Shown here: one piece after another, positions 15,396 to 23,015 of the stretch
Position numbering within the stretch: the first letter of the stretch is position 1
Layout of the letters: every line of letters starts with the position of its first letter
Assembly (NCBI GenBank): GCA_035293845.1
Contig: DATGMB010000302.1
Coordinates: forward strand, 1-29,709
Direction of reading: 5' to 3'
Length of the DNA stretch: 29,709 nt
Source: DATGMB01 sp035293845
GTDB lineage: Bacteria > Acidobacteriota > Terriglobia > Bryobacterales > Bryobacteraceae
Made by a program: the position numbers and the translations under genes
Notes under the pieces: generated by a model
The model's database searches: none
Told to the model about the DNA's origin: nothing
Seen by the model: the letters and a program-made list of their open reading frames with translations, nothing else

Positions 15396-16064
15396 GTGCC
15401 GCGTCCCAAGACGACCGCCGAGCGCCAGGCGCGCATCGCCGAAATTCTCCGCCGCCTCGACCATATGTACCCCGGCGCCACCTGCGCGCTGCACCACAGC
15501 AATCCGTGGGAGTTGCTCGTCGCGACGATCCTGTCCGCGCAATGCACCGATAAGCGCGTCAATGAAGTAACGCCCGGACTGTTCGCGAAGTATCCCACGC
15601 CGCAGGACTTCGCGGCAGTGCGGCCGGAAGTACTGGCGCAGGATATCCGTAGCACCGGTTTCTTCAACAATAAGGCGAAGTCGATCGCCGGCGCGGCAAA
15701 GAAAGTCGTCTCCGAGTTCGGCGGCCAGGTGCCGAAGACCATCGAGGAGATGCTCACCATCCCGGGCGCGGCGCGTAAGACCGCGAATGTCGTGCTCGGA
15801 ACCGCATACGGCATCGCGTCCGGCATCGTGGTCGATACCCACGTCCAACGCATCGCGCAGCGCCTCGATCTCACGAAGAACACCGAGCCGGGAAAGATCG
15901 AGCAGGACCTGATGCGCATCATCCCGAAGGACCACTGGATTTTGTTCTCGCACCAGATCATTCTCCACGGCCGCGCGTTGTGCGTCGCGCGAAAGCCCAA
16001 GTGCGCGGAGTGCGAATTGAACCCGTTATGCTACGCCAAGGATAAGACGGCGGGACCGCGGTGA
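15396..16064 (+). CDS. nth: endonuclease III
   Basis: The 222-residue protein is a base-excision repair DNA glycosylase/AP lyase for oxidised pyrimidines. The helix-hairpin-helix is LTIPGAARKTANVVLG with catalytic Lys128. VVDTHVQRIAQRL gives catalytic Asp147. The C-terminal [4Fe-4S] loop is complete: Cys196-x6-Cys203-x2-Cys206-x5-Cys212. Gly-Ala-Ala replaces the common Gly-Val-Gly in the hairpin. The GTG at 15396 gives the usual family length; the frame is open further upstream but that part is Pro/Ala-rich and overlaps the divergent membrane gene. No adjacent gene suggests an operon. Confidence 0.96.
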   Translation: MPRPKTTAERQARIAEILRRLDHMYPGATCALHHSNPWELLVATILSAQCTDKRVNEVTPGLFAKYPTPQDFAAVRPEVLAQDIRSTGFFNNKAKSIAGAAKKVVSEFGGQVPKTIEEMLTIPGAARKTANVVLGTAYGIASGIVVDTHVQRIAQRLDLTKNTEPGKIEQDLMRIIPKDHWILFSHQIILHGRALCVARKPKCAECELNPLCYAKDKTAGPR

Positions 16065-16171
16065 GTGAGATGCCGGTACAGCAACCGCTGCGCAGGACCG
16101 ATCTCGAGTAGCCGCCGATCGCGGTTCCGTGAGGGTGGGGATCTTGAACGGTAGCCGTTCGCCGCTCCCGC

Positions 16172-16177
16172 TAAAAT
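16172..16177 (+). promoter_or_regulatory. -10 hexamer TAAAAT, leaderless start of the two-component operon
   Basis: TAAAAT (5 of 6 consensus) ends 6 nt before the ATG at 16184, with no ribosome site between them. A TTGAAC at 16144-16149 is a -35 candidate but the spacer of 22 nt is too long to be convincing. Confidence 0.45.
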
Positions 16178-16183
16178 CATTTC

Positions 16184-17071
16184 ATGGTCACCGCGGAGAG
16201 GCGTAAATCCATCGCCCTCTTTATCGCGCTCGGCGCGGGGCTGATCCTGGTCACCCTGTTGCTCTACGTCGGTTGGGTGCTGCTCAACTGGCGCACCGGG
16301 GTCCTGCTGTTCCTGGGCGTTCTGCTGCTCGCCATCATCATCGGCGGCGTGGTGCTGAACACCATCTTCCTGGTCCGCGAAATCCGCCGCAATGAGCAGC
16401 ACAACGCCTTCATCAACGCGGTCACGCACGAGCTGAAAACGCCGGTCGCCTCCATCCGCCTCTACCTCCAGACGCTCCAGACCCGCGCCGTGGACGATAC
16501 GCGCCGCCAGGAGTTCTACCGCACCATGATCGAGGATAGCGACCGCCTGCTCGCCACCATCGAGCAGATCCTCCGGACGAGCCGCATCGGCGCCGCCACC
16601 CGCCGCCTCAATCTCACCCGCTTCGATCTCCGCGCTCTGGTCGAAGACTGTATCGAGCGACAGCGCGCGCTGCACGGGCTCTCCGGCACGCAGGTCGCCG
16701 TCGAGCCGGGTGCGCCGGTCCCGTTCATCGGCGACGAGGACGAAATCCGCGCGGCGGTGTCCAATCTCATCGACAATGGCATCAAGTACTCCGGCAACGA
16801 TGTTCACGTCGCCGTCAGCCTCGCACAGGACGGCCACCGCGTCACGTTACGTGTGCAGGACCACGGCCCCGGCATCCCGAAATCGGAGCTGAAACAGATT
16901 TTCAAGCGGTTTTACCGCATCCCCGGACCGCTCGCGTCGTCCGTCAAAGGGACGGGCTTGGGCCTCTTCATCGTCCGCACCGTGGCGCGCCAGCACGGCG
17001 GCCGCGTCTGGGTGGAAAGCGAAGGACCGGGGCGGGGAAGCACGTTTATCCTGGAATTACCGGCAAAATGA
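16184..17071 (+). CDS. two-component sensor histidine kinase
   Basis: A 295-residue inner-membrane kinase. Two membrane helices (about 9-33 and 38-63) are joined by only a few residues, so there is no real periplasmic sensor domain; sensing would be within the membrane or through a partner. The H box FINAVTHELKTPVASIRLYL has His82 as the phosphorylation site. The N box is VSNLIDNGIKYS, followed by DHGPGIP and KGTGLGLFIV of the ATP-binding lid. The stop overlaps the response-regulator start as ATGA, so the two are made together. The stimulus is not evident. Transcription is probably leaderless (TAAAAT directly upstream). Confidence 0.95.
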   Translation: MVTAERRKSIALFIALGAGLILVTLLLYVGWVLLNWRTGVLLFLGVLLLAIIIGGVVLNTIFLVREIRRNEQHNAFINAVTHELKTPVASIRLYLQTLQTRAVDDTRRQEFYRTMIEDSDRLLATIEQILRTSRIGAATRRLNLTRFDLRALVEDCIERQRALHGLSGTQVAVEPGAPVPFIGDEDEIRAAVSNLIDNGIKYSGNDVHVAVSLAQDGHRVTLRVQDHGPGIPKSELKQIFKRFYRIPGPLASSVKGTGLGLFIVRTVARQHGGRVWVESEGPGRGSTFILELPAK

Positions 17072-17808
17072 TGACGCGCATCCTGGTGGTGGAGGACGAG
17101 CAGCACCTGGCCGACGGCCTGCGCTACAACCTGGAAGAAGAAGGCTATACGGTGGAGGTCGCGGCGACCGGCGAGGACGCCCTGGCCCGCCTCCTCGATG
17201 GCGGAGAGCCTGCCGATCTCCTCGTTTTGGACGTGATGCTGCCCGGCAAGGACGGCTTTGCCGTTATCGAGGAGCTCCGCCGCGCCGGCCAGTTCATCCC
17301 GACCCTGATGCTCACTGCGCGCGGCCATCCTGAGGACGTGCTGCGCGGCTTCGCTGCCGGAGCGGACGACTACCTGCCGAAACCGTTCGAGCTCGCGATT
17401 CTCATCGCGCGCATCCGCGGTCTCTTGCGCCGCCGCGCCTGGCTCGAAGCATCGCTCGGACTGGCGCAGCCCGCGGCGGGCGACAGTTTTACCTTCAACG
17501 GCAAGACGGTCCGCTTCGACCTGCTCGAACTGCGCGTCCGCGGCGAGGTTTTCCCCCTGACGCTTATGGAAGCCAATCTCCTGCGGCACCTGATCCGGCA
17601 CGAGGGCCGCCCGGTTTCCCGTAAGAACATGCTCGAAGAGGTCTGGGGCCTGCACGAGGACACCGACACCCGCGCCATCGATAATTTCATCGTGCGGCTG
17701 CGCCGGTACATCGAAGACGACGCCGCCCATCCGCGGCACCTGCTCACCGTCCGCGGCGTGGGTTACCGGTTCGTTGCGGAGCCCGGGGCGGAGAGTGCCA
17801 CGCCGTAA
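17068..17808 (+). CDS. OmpR/PhoB-family response regulator
   Basis: The 246-residue protein has an N-terminal receiver domain with acidic pocket residues in VVEDEQ, phospho-acceptor Asp55 in LLVLDVMLPGKDG, Thr83 and Lys105 (YLPKPFE). A C-terminal winged-helix DNA-binding domain follows (about 150-240, with LTLMEANLLRHLIRHEGRPV, then SRKNMLEEVWG and RAIDNFIVRLRRYIE, ending GVGYRF). It is the partner of the kinase it overlaps by 4 nt. Targets are unknown. The next gene starts 26 nt downstream behind its own -10-like TACAAT, so the downstream genes could be read through from here or separately. Confidence 0.96.
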   Translation: MMTRILVVEDEQHLADGLRYNLEEEGYTVEVAATGEDALARLLDGGEPADLLVLDVMLPGKDGFAVIEELRRAGQFIPTLMLTARGHPEDVLRGFAAGADDYLPKPFELAILIARIRGLLRRRAWLEASLGLAQPAAGDSFTFNGKTVRFDLLELRVRGEVFPLTLMEANLLRHLIRHEGRPVSRKNMLEEVWGLHEDTDTRAIDNFIVRLRRYIEDDAAHPRHLLTVRGVGYRFVAEPGAESATP

Positions 17809-17833
17809 AACCGGGTACAATACTCCATTCGCA

Positions 17834-18265
17834 ATGAGCCGGAAGATTGCACGTGCGCCCCTGGCCGCGACTGCCGCACTCGCCGCCGCAACGGGCATGT
17901 GCCTCTGGGGCTGCATCGAGACGTACGAGGTTGAAACTGCGTACCAGAGCCAGAACCGTGATCCGTACATGATCTCGGCGCAGTTCACCCGGCTGGCGGG
18001 TGTCGCGGCGTCCGTGCCGGAAAGCGCGACCCTGGGCTATCTTACCGACGCCGAGCCCGGTAGCGTTACGGCCTCGGCGATGCGCACCGCCGCGCAATAC
18101 GTGCTCGCTCCGCGCCTGCTGGCAGACGGTACAGGACACAATTGGGTGCTCGGCAATTTCACGCGCCCGGCCGATTTCGCGGCTCTCGGCCGCGCCCAGG
18201 GTTTGCGGGTTCGGCAGGATTTCGGCAACGGCGTGGTGCTTTACGACCGGGATGGTTTGCGATGA
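17834..18265 (+). CDS. exported or membrane-anchored small protein of unknown function
   Basis: A 143-residue protein from ATG 17834, with TACAAT (17816-17821) 12 nt upstream and no ribosome site. Residues 5-27 (IARAPLAATAALAAATGMCL) are a signal peptide or anchor, followed by WGCIETYEVETAYQSQ. The rest is a small globular domain with ATLGYLTDAEPG, AAQYVLAPRLLADG, HNWVLGNFTRPADF and LRVRQDFGNGVVLYDRDG. Its stop overlaps the GT-C gene start as ATGA. Small periplasmic proteins of this kind often sit beside polyprenyl-sugar-dependent membrane glycosyltransferases, so it may be an accessory subunit (inference). I do not recognise a named family. Confidence 0.75.
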   Translation: MSRKIARAPLAATAALAAATGMCLWGCIETYEVETAYQSQNRDPYMISAQFTRLAGVAASVPESATLGYLTDAEPGSVTASAMRTAAQYVLAPRLLADGTGHNWVLGNFTRPADFAALGRAQGLRVRQDFGNGVVLYDRDGLR

Positions 18266-19680
18266 GCGCGCTCGCCTGGGTTTTCGATGCTCCGATCCTG
18301 GGCTGCCTGCTCGCATGGCGCTGGATTGGCCTCCGCGGCGTCGCTCCGGGCTGGGCGCGCCGGCTGCTGCTGTTGGGCATTGGGACGGCCGGCGGCATCG
18401 GGCTGGCATCCTGCCTCTATTTCCTTCTCGGCGTCCTGGCCGGGAGCCCGGTGGCTGCGATGGCCGTCGAACTCGGGCTGCTGGCATACGCCGTTTGGGG
18501 CGCGGTCTCCGCGTGGCGCCAAGCAGGATCGGAAGGCAGGGAGGGGCCGCCCGGCGGTGCGCCCAGCATCTGGATCGTACTGGCTGCACTGATCGCGCTG
18601 GTGATTTCCAGCGCCGCGATTGCCGCGGGTTGGGACAACAATCCCCAAGGTAACTGGGATGCCTGGGCTATCTGGAATCTGCGCGCCCGCTTCCTGGCCT
18701 CGCCGGGTCTGGCGCCGCGCGCCTGGTCTGCCCTGCTGGGGAGCATCACCCATCCGGAATACCCGTTGCTCGTCCCGGGCTTTACCGCCCGCTGCTGGGC
18801 GTTCAGCCACTCGCTTTCGATGACTGCACCCGCGGCGGCTTCCTATCTGTTTTTCCTTGGGCTCGTGGCGATTACTGCGGGGGCTGTCGCCGTGCTTGCC
18901 GCGCCGTCGCTGGGTGCTCTCGCGGCCCTGGCGCTGGCCGCCACTCCCGCGCTCGTCCACGAAGTCTCCGCACAGTATGCGGATGTGCCTTTGGCGTGTT
19001 ACTTCGCCGGCGCGGTGGCGTTCGTGCTGCTGGATCAACCGGTCGCCGCGGGCATCCTCGCCGGATTTGCAGCATGGACAAAGGACGAGGGCCTGCTGTT
19101 CCTGGTGCTGTTCTTTGCCGCTGCCGCCTGGCTGCGCCGCAAGTCGATTGGCGCCGCGCTGTGCGCCGCCGCGCCCGCGACGCTCCTTGTGGCGTTCTAC
19201 AAGGCCGTTCTCGCTCGGGGCACACCGTCCCTGCTCGGGGCGAGCGTTCCCGGAGCCGGCCACCGGCTGGCCGATGTCTCGCGGTACGGCACGATCCTGG
19301 CGGCGTTCGCGCGCGAATTTGCCGGCGCTGCCTGGTATTACCCGATTGCGGCGGTCGTGATTGCGGCTGCCGTTCTCCGCTTCGACCGCGAACGGCTGCG
19401 CCAGTCCGCCTTCGCCGGTGCTATTGCCTTCGCGCTCCTGCTCGGTTATGGCGGAATCTACGCGATCACCGCCAACGACCTCACCTGGCAGTTGCAGACG
19501 TCTCTGGGGCGCCTGCTGGTACAGGTCTGGCCCGTCGCGCTTCTGGCGGTGTTGGCCGCGTTGCGGGCGCCCCAGATCGCCACGTCCAAACTGGCTGCCG
19601 CGGCAACGGTCCCCTTGCGCAAGTCTTCCGACGCTCATGAACGCCTTACTGGAAAGTCTCGCCGCCGCAAAGGTCTATGA
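18262..19680 (+). CDS. GT-C-type integral membrane glycosyltransferase-like protein
   Basis: A 472-residue polytopic inner-membrane protein with about twelve hydrophobic segments. After the third or fourth segment, AAGWDNNPQGNWDAWAIWNL carries the Asp-x-x-Asp-like acidic loop expected of PMT/ArnT-type (GT-C) enzymes, and THPEYPLLVPGF and TKDEGLLFL match conserved loops of that class. Such enzymes move a sugar from a polyprenyl-phosphate donor onto lipid, glycan or protein on the periplasmic side. The acceptor here is unknown. The ATG at 18262 overlaps the previous stop by 4 nt (ATGA). The C-terminal 44 nt overlap the cyclase gene. Confidence 0.8.
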   Translation: MSALAWVFDAPILGCLLAWRWIGLRGVAPGWARRLLLLGIGTAGGIGLASCLYFLLGVLAGSPVAAMAVELGLLAYAVWGAVSAWRQAGSEGREGPPGGAPSIWIVLAALIALVISSAAIAAGWDNNPQGNWDAWAIWNLRARFLASPGLAPRAWSALLGSITHPEYPLLVPGFTARCWAFSHSLSMTAPAAASYLFFLGLVAITAGAVAVLAAPSLGALAALALAATPALVHEVSAQYADVPLACYFAGAVAFVLLDQPVAAGILAGFAAWTKDEGLLFLVLFFAAAAWLRRKSIGAALCAAAPATLLVAFYKAVLARGTPSLLGASVPGAGHRLADVSRYGTILAAFAREFAGAAWYYPIAAVVIAAAVLRFDRERLRQSAFAGAIAFALLLGYGGIYAITANDLTWQLQTSLGRLLVQVWPVALLAVLAALRAPQIATSKLAAAATVPLRKSSDAHERLTGKSRRRKGL

Positions 19681-20410
19681 CCTGGCGCAGCCCTATTTCG
19701 TGGGCATGCCGCATCACCCCGCGCATCCGCCGTTTCTCTATAGCCTCGTCAAGCAGCACGGCGAGTACGTCGGACTGGGCGGCGCCAGCTCCGCTTCGGA
19801 CGCCATCGCGCTTGGCAGCCATGTCGGCACCCACATCGATGCCCTCTGCCATTTCTCCTGCGGCGGGAAGCTGTTCGGCGGGGTGGATGCGAAACCGGCG
19901 CAGTCGTGGGGCGCCGGCATGTCGGCCTATGCGGTCGACGGCGTAGCTCCCGTGCTCCGCCGCGGCGTTCTGCTGGATTTGGCCGCAGCGGGACCGCTGC
20001 CCGCGGACCGCGAGATCACGCCCGGCGATCTCGAGGCCGCCGCGCGCGTTGAAATTCGCTCCGGCGACGTCGTCCTCCTCCGTACCGGCTGGGCGCAATA
20101 TTTCGAAGATGCCTGGAAGTTCATTTCGCGGGTCCACGGACCCGGTCCGGGGTTGGAGGGCGCCCGCTGGCTGAGCGATCGCGGCGTGTTCGCCGCCGGG
20201 TCGGATACCGTCGCCTTCGAAAAGCAGCCCGACCCCGCGATGCCCGTTCACGTCCACCTGCTGGTGGAGAAGGGCATTCACATCATCGAGTGCCTCAACC
20301 TGGAGGAACTCGCGGCCGCGGGCGTCCACGAATTCCTCTTCATCGCGCTGCCGCTCAAGATCCGCGGCGCCACAGGATCGCCGGTGCGCCCGGTGGCGGT
20401 GGTTGCGTGA
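19637..20410 (+). CDS. cyclase family protein (kynurenine formamidase-like metal hydrolase)
   Basis: A 257-residue protein of the cyclase/KynB superfamily. The metal motif is complete: His62-x-Gly-Thr-His66-x-Asp68-x3-His72 in SHVGTHIDALCHFS. Other conserved parts are VYDLAQPYFVGMPHHP at the N terminus, GVLLDLAA, GDVVLLRTGW and GVFAAGSDTVAFE, and a C-terminal HEFLFIALPLKIRGATGSPV with the usual PxxxxGaTGsPvRp pattern. Members hydrolyse N-formylkynurenine, isatin or cyclic amides; the substrate is not predictable here. The ATG at 19637 lies inside the end of the glycosyltransferase gene. Its link to the two upstream envelope genes is positional only. It converges on the bactofilin gene (15 nt gap). 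Confidence 0.9.
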   Translation: MNALLESLAAAKVYDLAQPYFVGMPHHPAHPPFLYSLVKQHGEYVGLGGASSASDAIALGSHVGTHIDALCHFSCGGKLFGGVDAKPAQSWGAGMSAYAVDGVAPVLRRGVLLDLAAAGPLPADREITPGDLEAAARVEIRSGDVVLLRTGWAQYFEDAWKFISRVHGPGPGLEGARWLSDRGVFAAGSDTVAFEKQPDPAMPVHVHLLVEKGIHIIECLNLEELAAAGVHEFLFIALPLKIRGATGSPVRPVAVVA

Positions 20411-20425
20411 CGGCTGCGGTCGATT

Positions 20426-20893
20426 TTACCCGGCCTTGGCGTTCGACTTCGGTTCCGGCCGGACGATATCGATGCTGCCCTTGAAGTAAGCCCCGTCGTC
20501 AATGCTGATTCCGGCCGTCTTGATATCGCCGATCAACTGGCCCTGATCCCGGATCGCCAGTTTATCCGTCGCCTCGATGTTGCCGCGGACCGAGCCGAAG
20601 ATAATGACCTCGCGCGCTTTGACGTTGGCCTTCAGCTTTCCATTGGCGCCGATCGTCAGGAGACTCCGGGATTCCACCGTGCCCTCCACCTCTCCATCCA
20701 CCAGCAGTTCCTCATCGCTGCGGATTTCACCCTTGATGTGCATGGAGGGGCCGATCACTGCGGTTTGTTTCTTTGGCGCCGGCGAGGGTACGGCTACCGG
20801 CGTGGCCGACGGCGCCGCCGGGGCGTAGCCTGCGGGCGCGGGAGGCACAACAGGGGCCGGACGGCCCGGTTCCTGCTCTCGTTTATTCCACAT
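20426..20893 (-). CDS. bactofilin (polymer-forming cytoskeletal protein)
   Basis: A 155-residue protein with a 45-residue Pro/Ala-rich N-terminal tail and a bactofilin core (about 46-147). The core begins AVIGPSMHIKGEIRSDEELL and continues VDGEVEGTV, LLTIGANGKLKANVKAREVI, FGSVRGNIEATDKLAIRDQG and LIGDIKTAGISIDDGAYFKG. These short Gly-spaced repeats form the right-handed beta helix that polymerises. Bactofilins scaffold cell-shape and envelope enzymes. On the minus strand TATAAA at 20922-20927 is a candidate -10, and AGGAG at 20909-20913 lies 15 nt before the ATG, rather far for a ribosome site. The small inverted repeat AGAACACTTCT (20928-20938) lies just upstream of the -10. Confidence 0.93.
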   Translation of the reverse strand: MWNKREQEPGRPAPVVPPAPAGYAPAAPSATPVAVPSPAPKKQTAVIGPSMHIKGEIRSDEELLVDGEVEGTVESRSLLTIGANGKLKANVKAREVIIFGSVRGNIEATDKLAIRDQGQLIGDIKTAGISIDDGAYFKGSIDIVRPEPKSNAKAG

Positions 20894-20987
20894 AGAGGCT
20901 GCGTGTCACTCCTGGGTTTGGTTTATAAGAACACTTCTCCTCAGCACGCGGAGTGCCGCGCTTTTTGCGTAAGTTTTACCCGGTTTT

Positions 20988-21908
20988 CTATTTGGTATCG
21001 CCGGCTTCGAGGAAGCTCCGCAGGTCTCCCTCGTTGACCTCCGGCAGTCCCGGCGCCACGTTGTACAGCTTGCCGTCGCGCATCCACCGTTCGAGCCGGT
21101 TCACCAGGTCAAAGAGGTGGTCGAACGACTCGACGATAAATAGCAGGGGCTGGTAATGGTCGATTTCCGCCGCCTGGTTGATCAGCCATTCGAGCTGCAC
21201 CGGATAGCGCTGCACTTCGTCCGATTCGATGGCGTGCTGCAATTCGCCGTAGGAGCTGAGCAGCCCGCTGCCGTACGCCACCACGCCGCGCCGGCCGCGC
21301 ATCAGCCCGAATTCCACCGTGAACCAGAAGAAGCGCGAGAGCGCCTTGATGATGCTCGTCAGCCGCCGCACACGCTCGGCATAGTCTGGCACGCCGGCGG
21401 TCATTTCGACCGCGGTGTGGGCGCAATCGCCGAAGCGCACCAGCACGTCGGCAAATGCCCGGTCCGTGTGCATCGGGACGTGCCCGGCAACGTCGTGGAA
21501 AATGTCCGGCTCGGGCAGGTAATCCATGCGGTCGGCGGGGCGGATCGTGATGGTGGTGGGGAATTCGCGGCGGCGCAGGCAATCGAAGAAGAGGAACCCG
21601 GGGACGTACCCGCTGACCGGCTTCGCCTGGAAGCCGGTCAGTGGCTTCAGAAACGCGTTGATTTCGGAGAGCCGCGGGATGCGGTCGGTAGGGAGGTGCA
21701 AAGCCTCGATTCCGCGCAGGAAAAACTCGTTGCCGTACTGCTCCCAGCGCGGCCGGATGCGGGCATAGAGACGCCGCCACGCCTCATGATTTTCTTCCGA
21801 GTAGAGCTCGTAAACCTGTGAGATGTAAAGCTCACCGCGATGGCGGGCTTCTTCGACGAAAGGCGCGTTTCCGGTCGTGAGACCAGCCGCGACGGCACTC
21901 TGAGGCAT
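20988..21908 (-). CDS. phhA: phenylalanine 4-monooxygenase (aromatic amino acid hydroxylase)
   Basis: The 306-residue tetrahydropterin-dependent hydroxylase converts phenylalanine to tyrosine. The iron facial triad is visible: His138 and His143 in IFHDVAGHVPMH, and Glu199 in FFWFTVEFGL. PGFLFFDCLRRREFPTTITIRP and PEPDIFHD are also typical. Members of the family also include tyrosine and tryptophan hydroxylases; bacterial single-domain forms are usually phenylalanine hydroxylases. The start at 21908 is supported by AGGAGG (21915-21920) at 6-nt spacing. A pterin-4a-carbinolamine dehydratase gene (phhB) is not in the window. It supplies tyrosine for the aminotransferase-HppD route at the left end of the window (inference). 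It has its own promoter with a palindrome between the boxes. Confidence 0.93.
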   Translation of the reverse strand: MPQSAVAAGLTTGNAPFVEEARHRGELYISQVYELYSEENHEAWRRLYARIRPRWEQYGNEFFLRGIEALHLPTDRIPRLSEINAFLKPLTGFQAKPVSGYVPGFLFFDCLRRREFPTTITIRPADRMDYLPEPDIFHDVAGHVPMHTDRAFADVLVRFGDCAHTAVEMTAGVPDYAERVRRLTSIIKALSRFFWFTVEFGLMRGRRGVVAYGSGLLSSYGELQHAIESDEVQRYPVQLEWLINQAAEIDHYQPLLFIVESFDHLFDLVNRLERWMRDGKLYNVAPGLPEVNEGDLRSFLEAGDTK

Positions 21909-21914
21909 GGCTAA

Positions 21915-21959
21915 CCTCCTACCTGCCCTCAAAGTATCACGAACCGGCGCCGGTGACAA
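21915..21959 (-). promoter_or_regulatory. phhA promoter, palindromic spacer and ribosome site
   Basis: On the minus strand TTGTCA (21954-21959, 5 of 6 of TTGACA) and GATACT (21933-21938, 4 of 6) are separated by 15 nt. Within the spacer lies the perfect 12-bp palindrome ACCGGCGCCGGT (21943-21954), which overlaps the edge of the -35 box and could bind a dimeric repressor. AGGAGG at 21915-21920 is the ribosome site. The short spacer suggests that a regulator may be needed for full activity. Confidence 0.5.
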
Positions 21960-21994
21960 CCCCCGTGAAGTGGTGCTATTGTAACCTGCTGCAA

Positions 21995-22276
21995 CTAAAG
22001 CGTAACATGGCACAACGCGCAGCTTTCGGCCCGCGCCGTCACGGGTGCCTGGCGGTAGGTGGCCGGAACTCCCTCGCCACGCGCCACAAACCACAACGCG
22101 CCCGCCAGGATCAGCGTGACGACCGCTGCAATCGGTACTGCCGCAACCGGCGCGAACCGCCGGCGAGGCCGCTTCGCAGGCTCCGCCGCGCCCAGCGCTA
22201 CGCGGTCCCACAATGCCTCCGGCGCCCGAACGGGCGACAGATGCTCGGCCAGTTCCACCTCCAGCCAATCAGCCAT
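21995..22276 (-). CDS. single-pass membrane protein with C-terminal CxxCH motif, putative sigma-factor partner
   Basis: A 93-residue protein. The N-terminal cytoplasmic part (MADWLEVELAEHLSPVRAPE and ALWDRV) is helical. A basic patch (KRPRRR, 35-40) precedes one membrane helix (about 42-65), so the C terminus faces the periplasm. It ends CALCHVTL, with Cys86-x2-Cys89-His90, the covalent heme c-binding motif (heme attachment not shown). It overlaps the end of the ECF sigma gene by 8 nt (ATGGCTGA) with GAGGAGG upstream, the arrangement typical of sigma/anti-sigma pairs. I infer a membrane anti-sigma or redox sensor for that sigma factor. The protein lacks the usual zinc-finger anti-sigma motif, so the role is uncertain. 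Confidence 0.75.
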   Translation of the reverse strand: MADWLEVELAEHLSPVRAPEALWDRVALGAAEPAKRPRRRFAPVAAVPIAAVVTLILAGALWFVARGEGVPATYRQAPVTARAESCALCHVTL

Positions 22277-22841
22277 TCCGGCCTCCTCTTTTGTCTTTCA
22301 CCAGATGAGATAACCGGCGTTCCAGCGCCTTATGCGCCCGGTTCAACCGGGAAGCCACGGTTCCCGGCGAGCAGCCCAAAACCTCCGCAATTTCCTCGTA
22401 CGACAGCCCTTCGGTGTATCTCAGGACCACCACAATCCGCAGATCCGGGGAGAGCCGCTCGACCGCCGAGTGCACCCGCGCGCCCATCTCCGAGCGCATC
22501 AGCTCCGCCAAACAGTCACCCGAGTGCCTTAGGCCGGCGGCGACTTCCCCGGCGAGCGGCATCAGCCGCCACGACCGCCGCCGGTGGTCCATGCAACTGT
22601 TCACCACCATGCGGTAGATCCATGTCTCCAGCCCGGATTCGCCGCGAAAATCGCGGATTCGCGAGAACAGCTTGAGGAACGTGTCCTGCGCGATGTCCAT
22701 GGCGGCTGCCGGATCGCCCGAAAAGCGGTACGCGATCGAAAAAACGCGGTCCTTGTACGCTTCGAACAACTCGCGGAACGCCTCGCGATCTCCGCGCTGG
22801 CAGCCTGCGACGAGTTCCCGGTCTGAGCCTTCGAGCACCAT
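22269..22841 (-). CDS. ECF-type RNA polymerase sigma factor
   Basis: A 190-residue sigma-70 family group 4 protein. Region 2 is about 20-90 (EAFRELFEAYKDRVFSIAYR, DIAQDTFLKLFSRI, LETWIYRMVVNSCMDHRRR). Region 4 is about 128-180 (LSPDLRIVVVLRYTEGLSYE, IAEVLGCSPGTVASRLNRAH). It directs RNA polymerase to its own regulon, probably envelope or stress genes. The ATG at 22841 gives the standard N terminus; an in-frame GTG at 22916 would add 25 residues not typical of the family. It is translationally coupled to the downstream CxxCH membrane gene. Confidence 0.93.
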   Translation of the reverse strand: MVLEGSDRELVAGCQRGDREAFRELFEAYKDRVFSIAYRFSGDPAAAMDIAQDTFLKLFSRIRDFRGESGLETWIYRMVVNSCMDHRRRSWRLMPLAGEVAAGLRHSGDCLAELMRSEMGARVHSAVERLSPDLRIVVVLRYTEGLSYEEIAEVLGCSPGTVASRLNRAHKALERRLSHLVKDKRGGRNG

Positions 22842-22980
22842 GGAGCCGCTTTTCTTACCTTGGACGTGGCGCTGCGAATTTTCTTCCGGGAAATTTTCGG
22901 AAGTGAAACGGAACACCGTGTCGATGCACTATTGGGTACCAGCGCTGGCGAACGCGGTTCGGAGGCCGCGCGACAGCCAA

Positions 22981-23012
22981 GGCGGTTGCCCGATCGTGCC
23001 CGGGCAACCGCC
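22981..23012 (-). terminator. hairpin after the second sigma-factor gene
   Basis: GGCGGTTGCCCG (22981-22992) and CGGGCAACCGCC (23001-23012) form a perfect 12-bp stem with an 8-nt loop, 3 nt after the stop codon of the minus-strand sigma gene (23016). The strand lacks a run of U after the stem (only TTGG follows), so it is a terminator-like or 3'-end-protecting hairpin rather than a textbook intrinsic terminator. Confidence 0.55.
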
Positions 23013-23015
23013 GCA

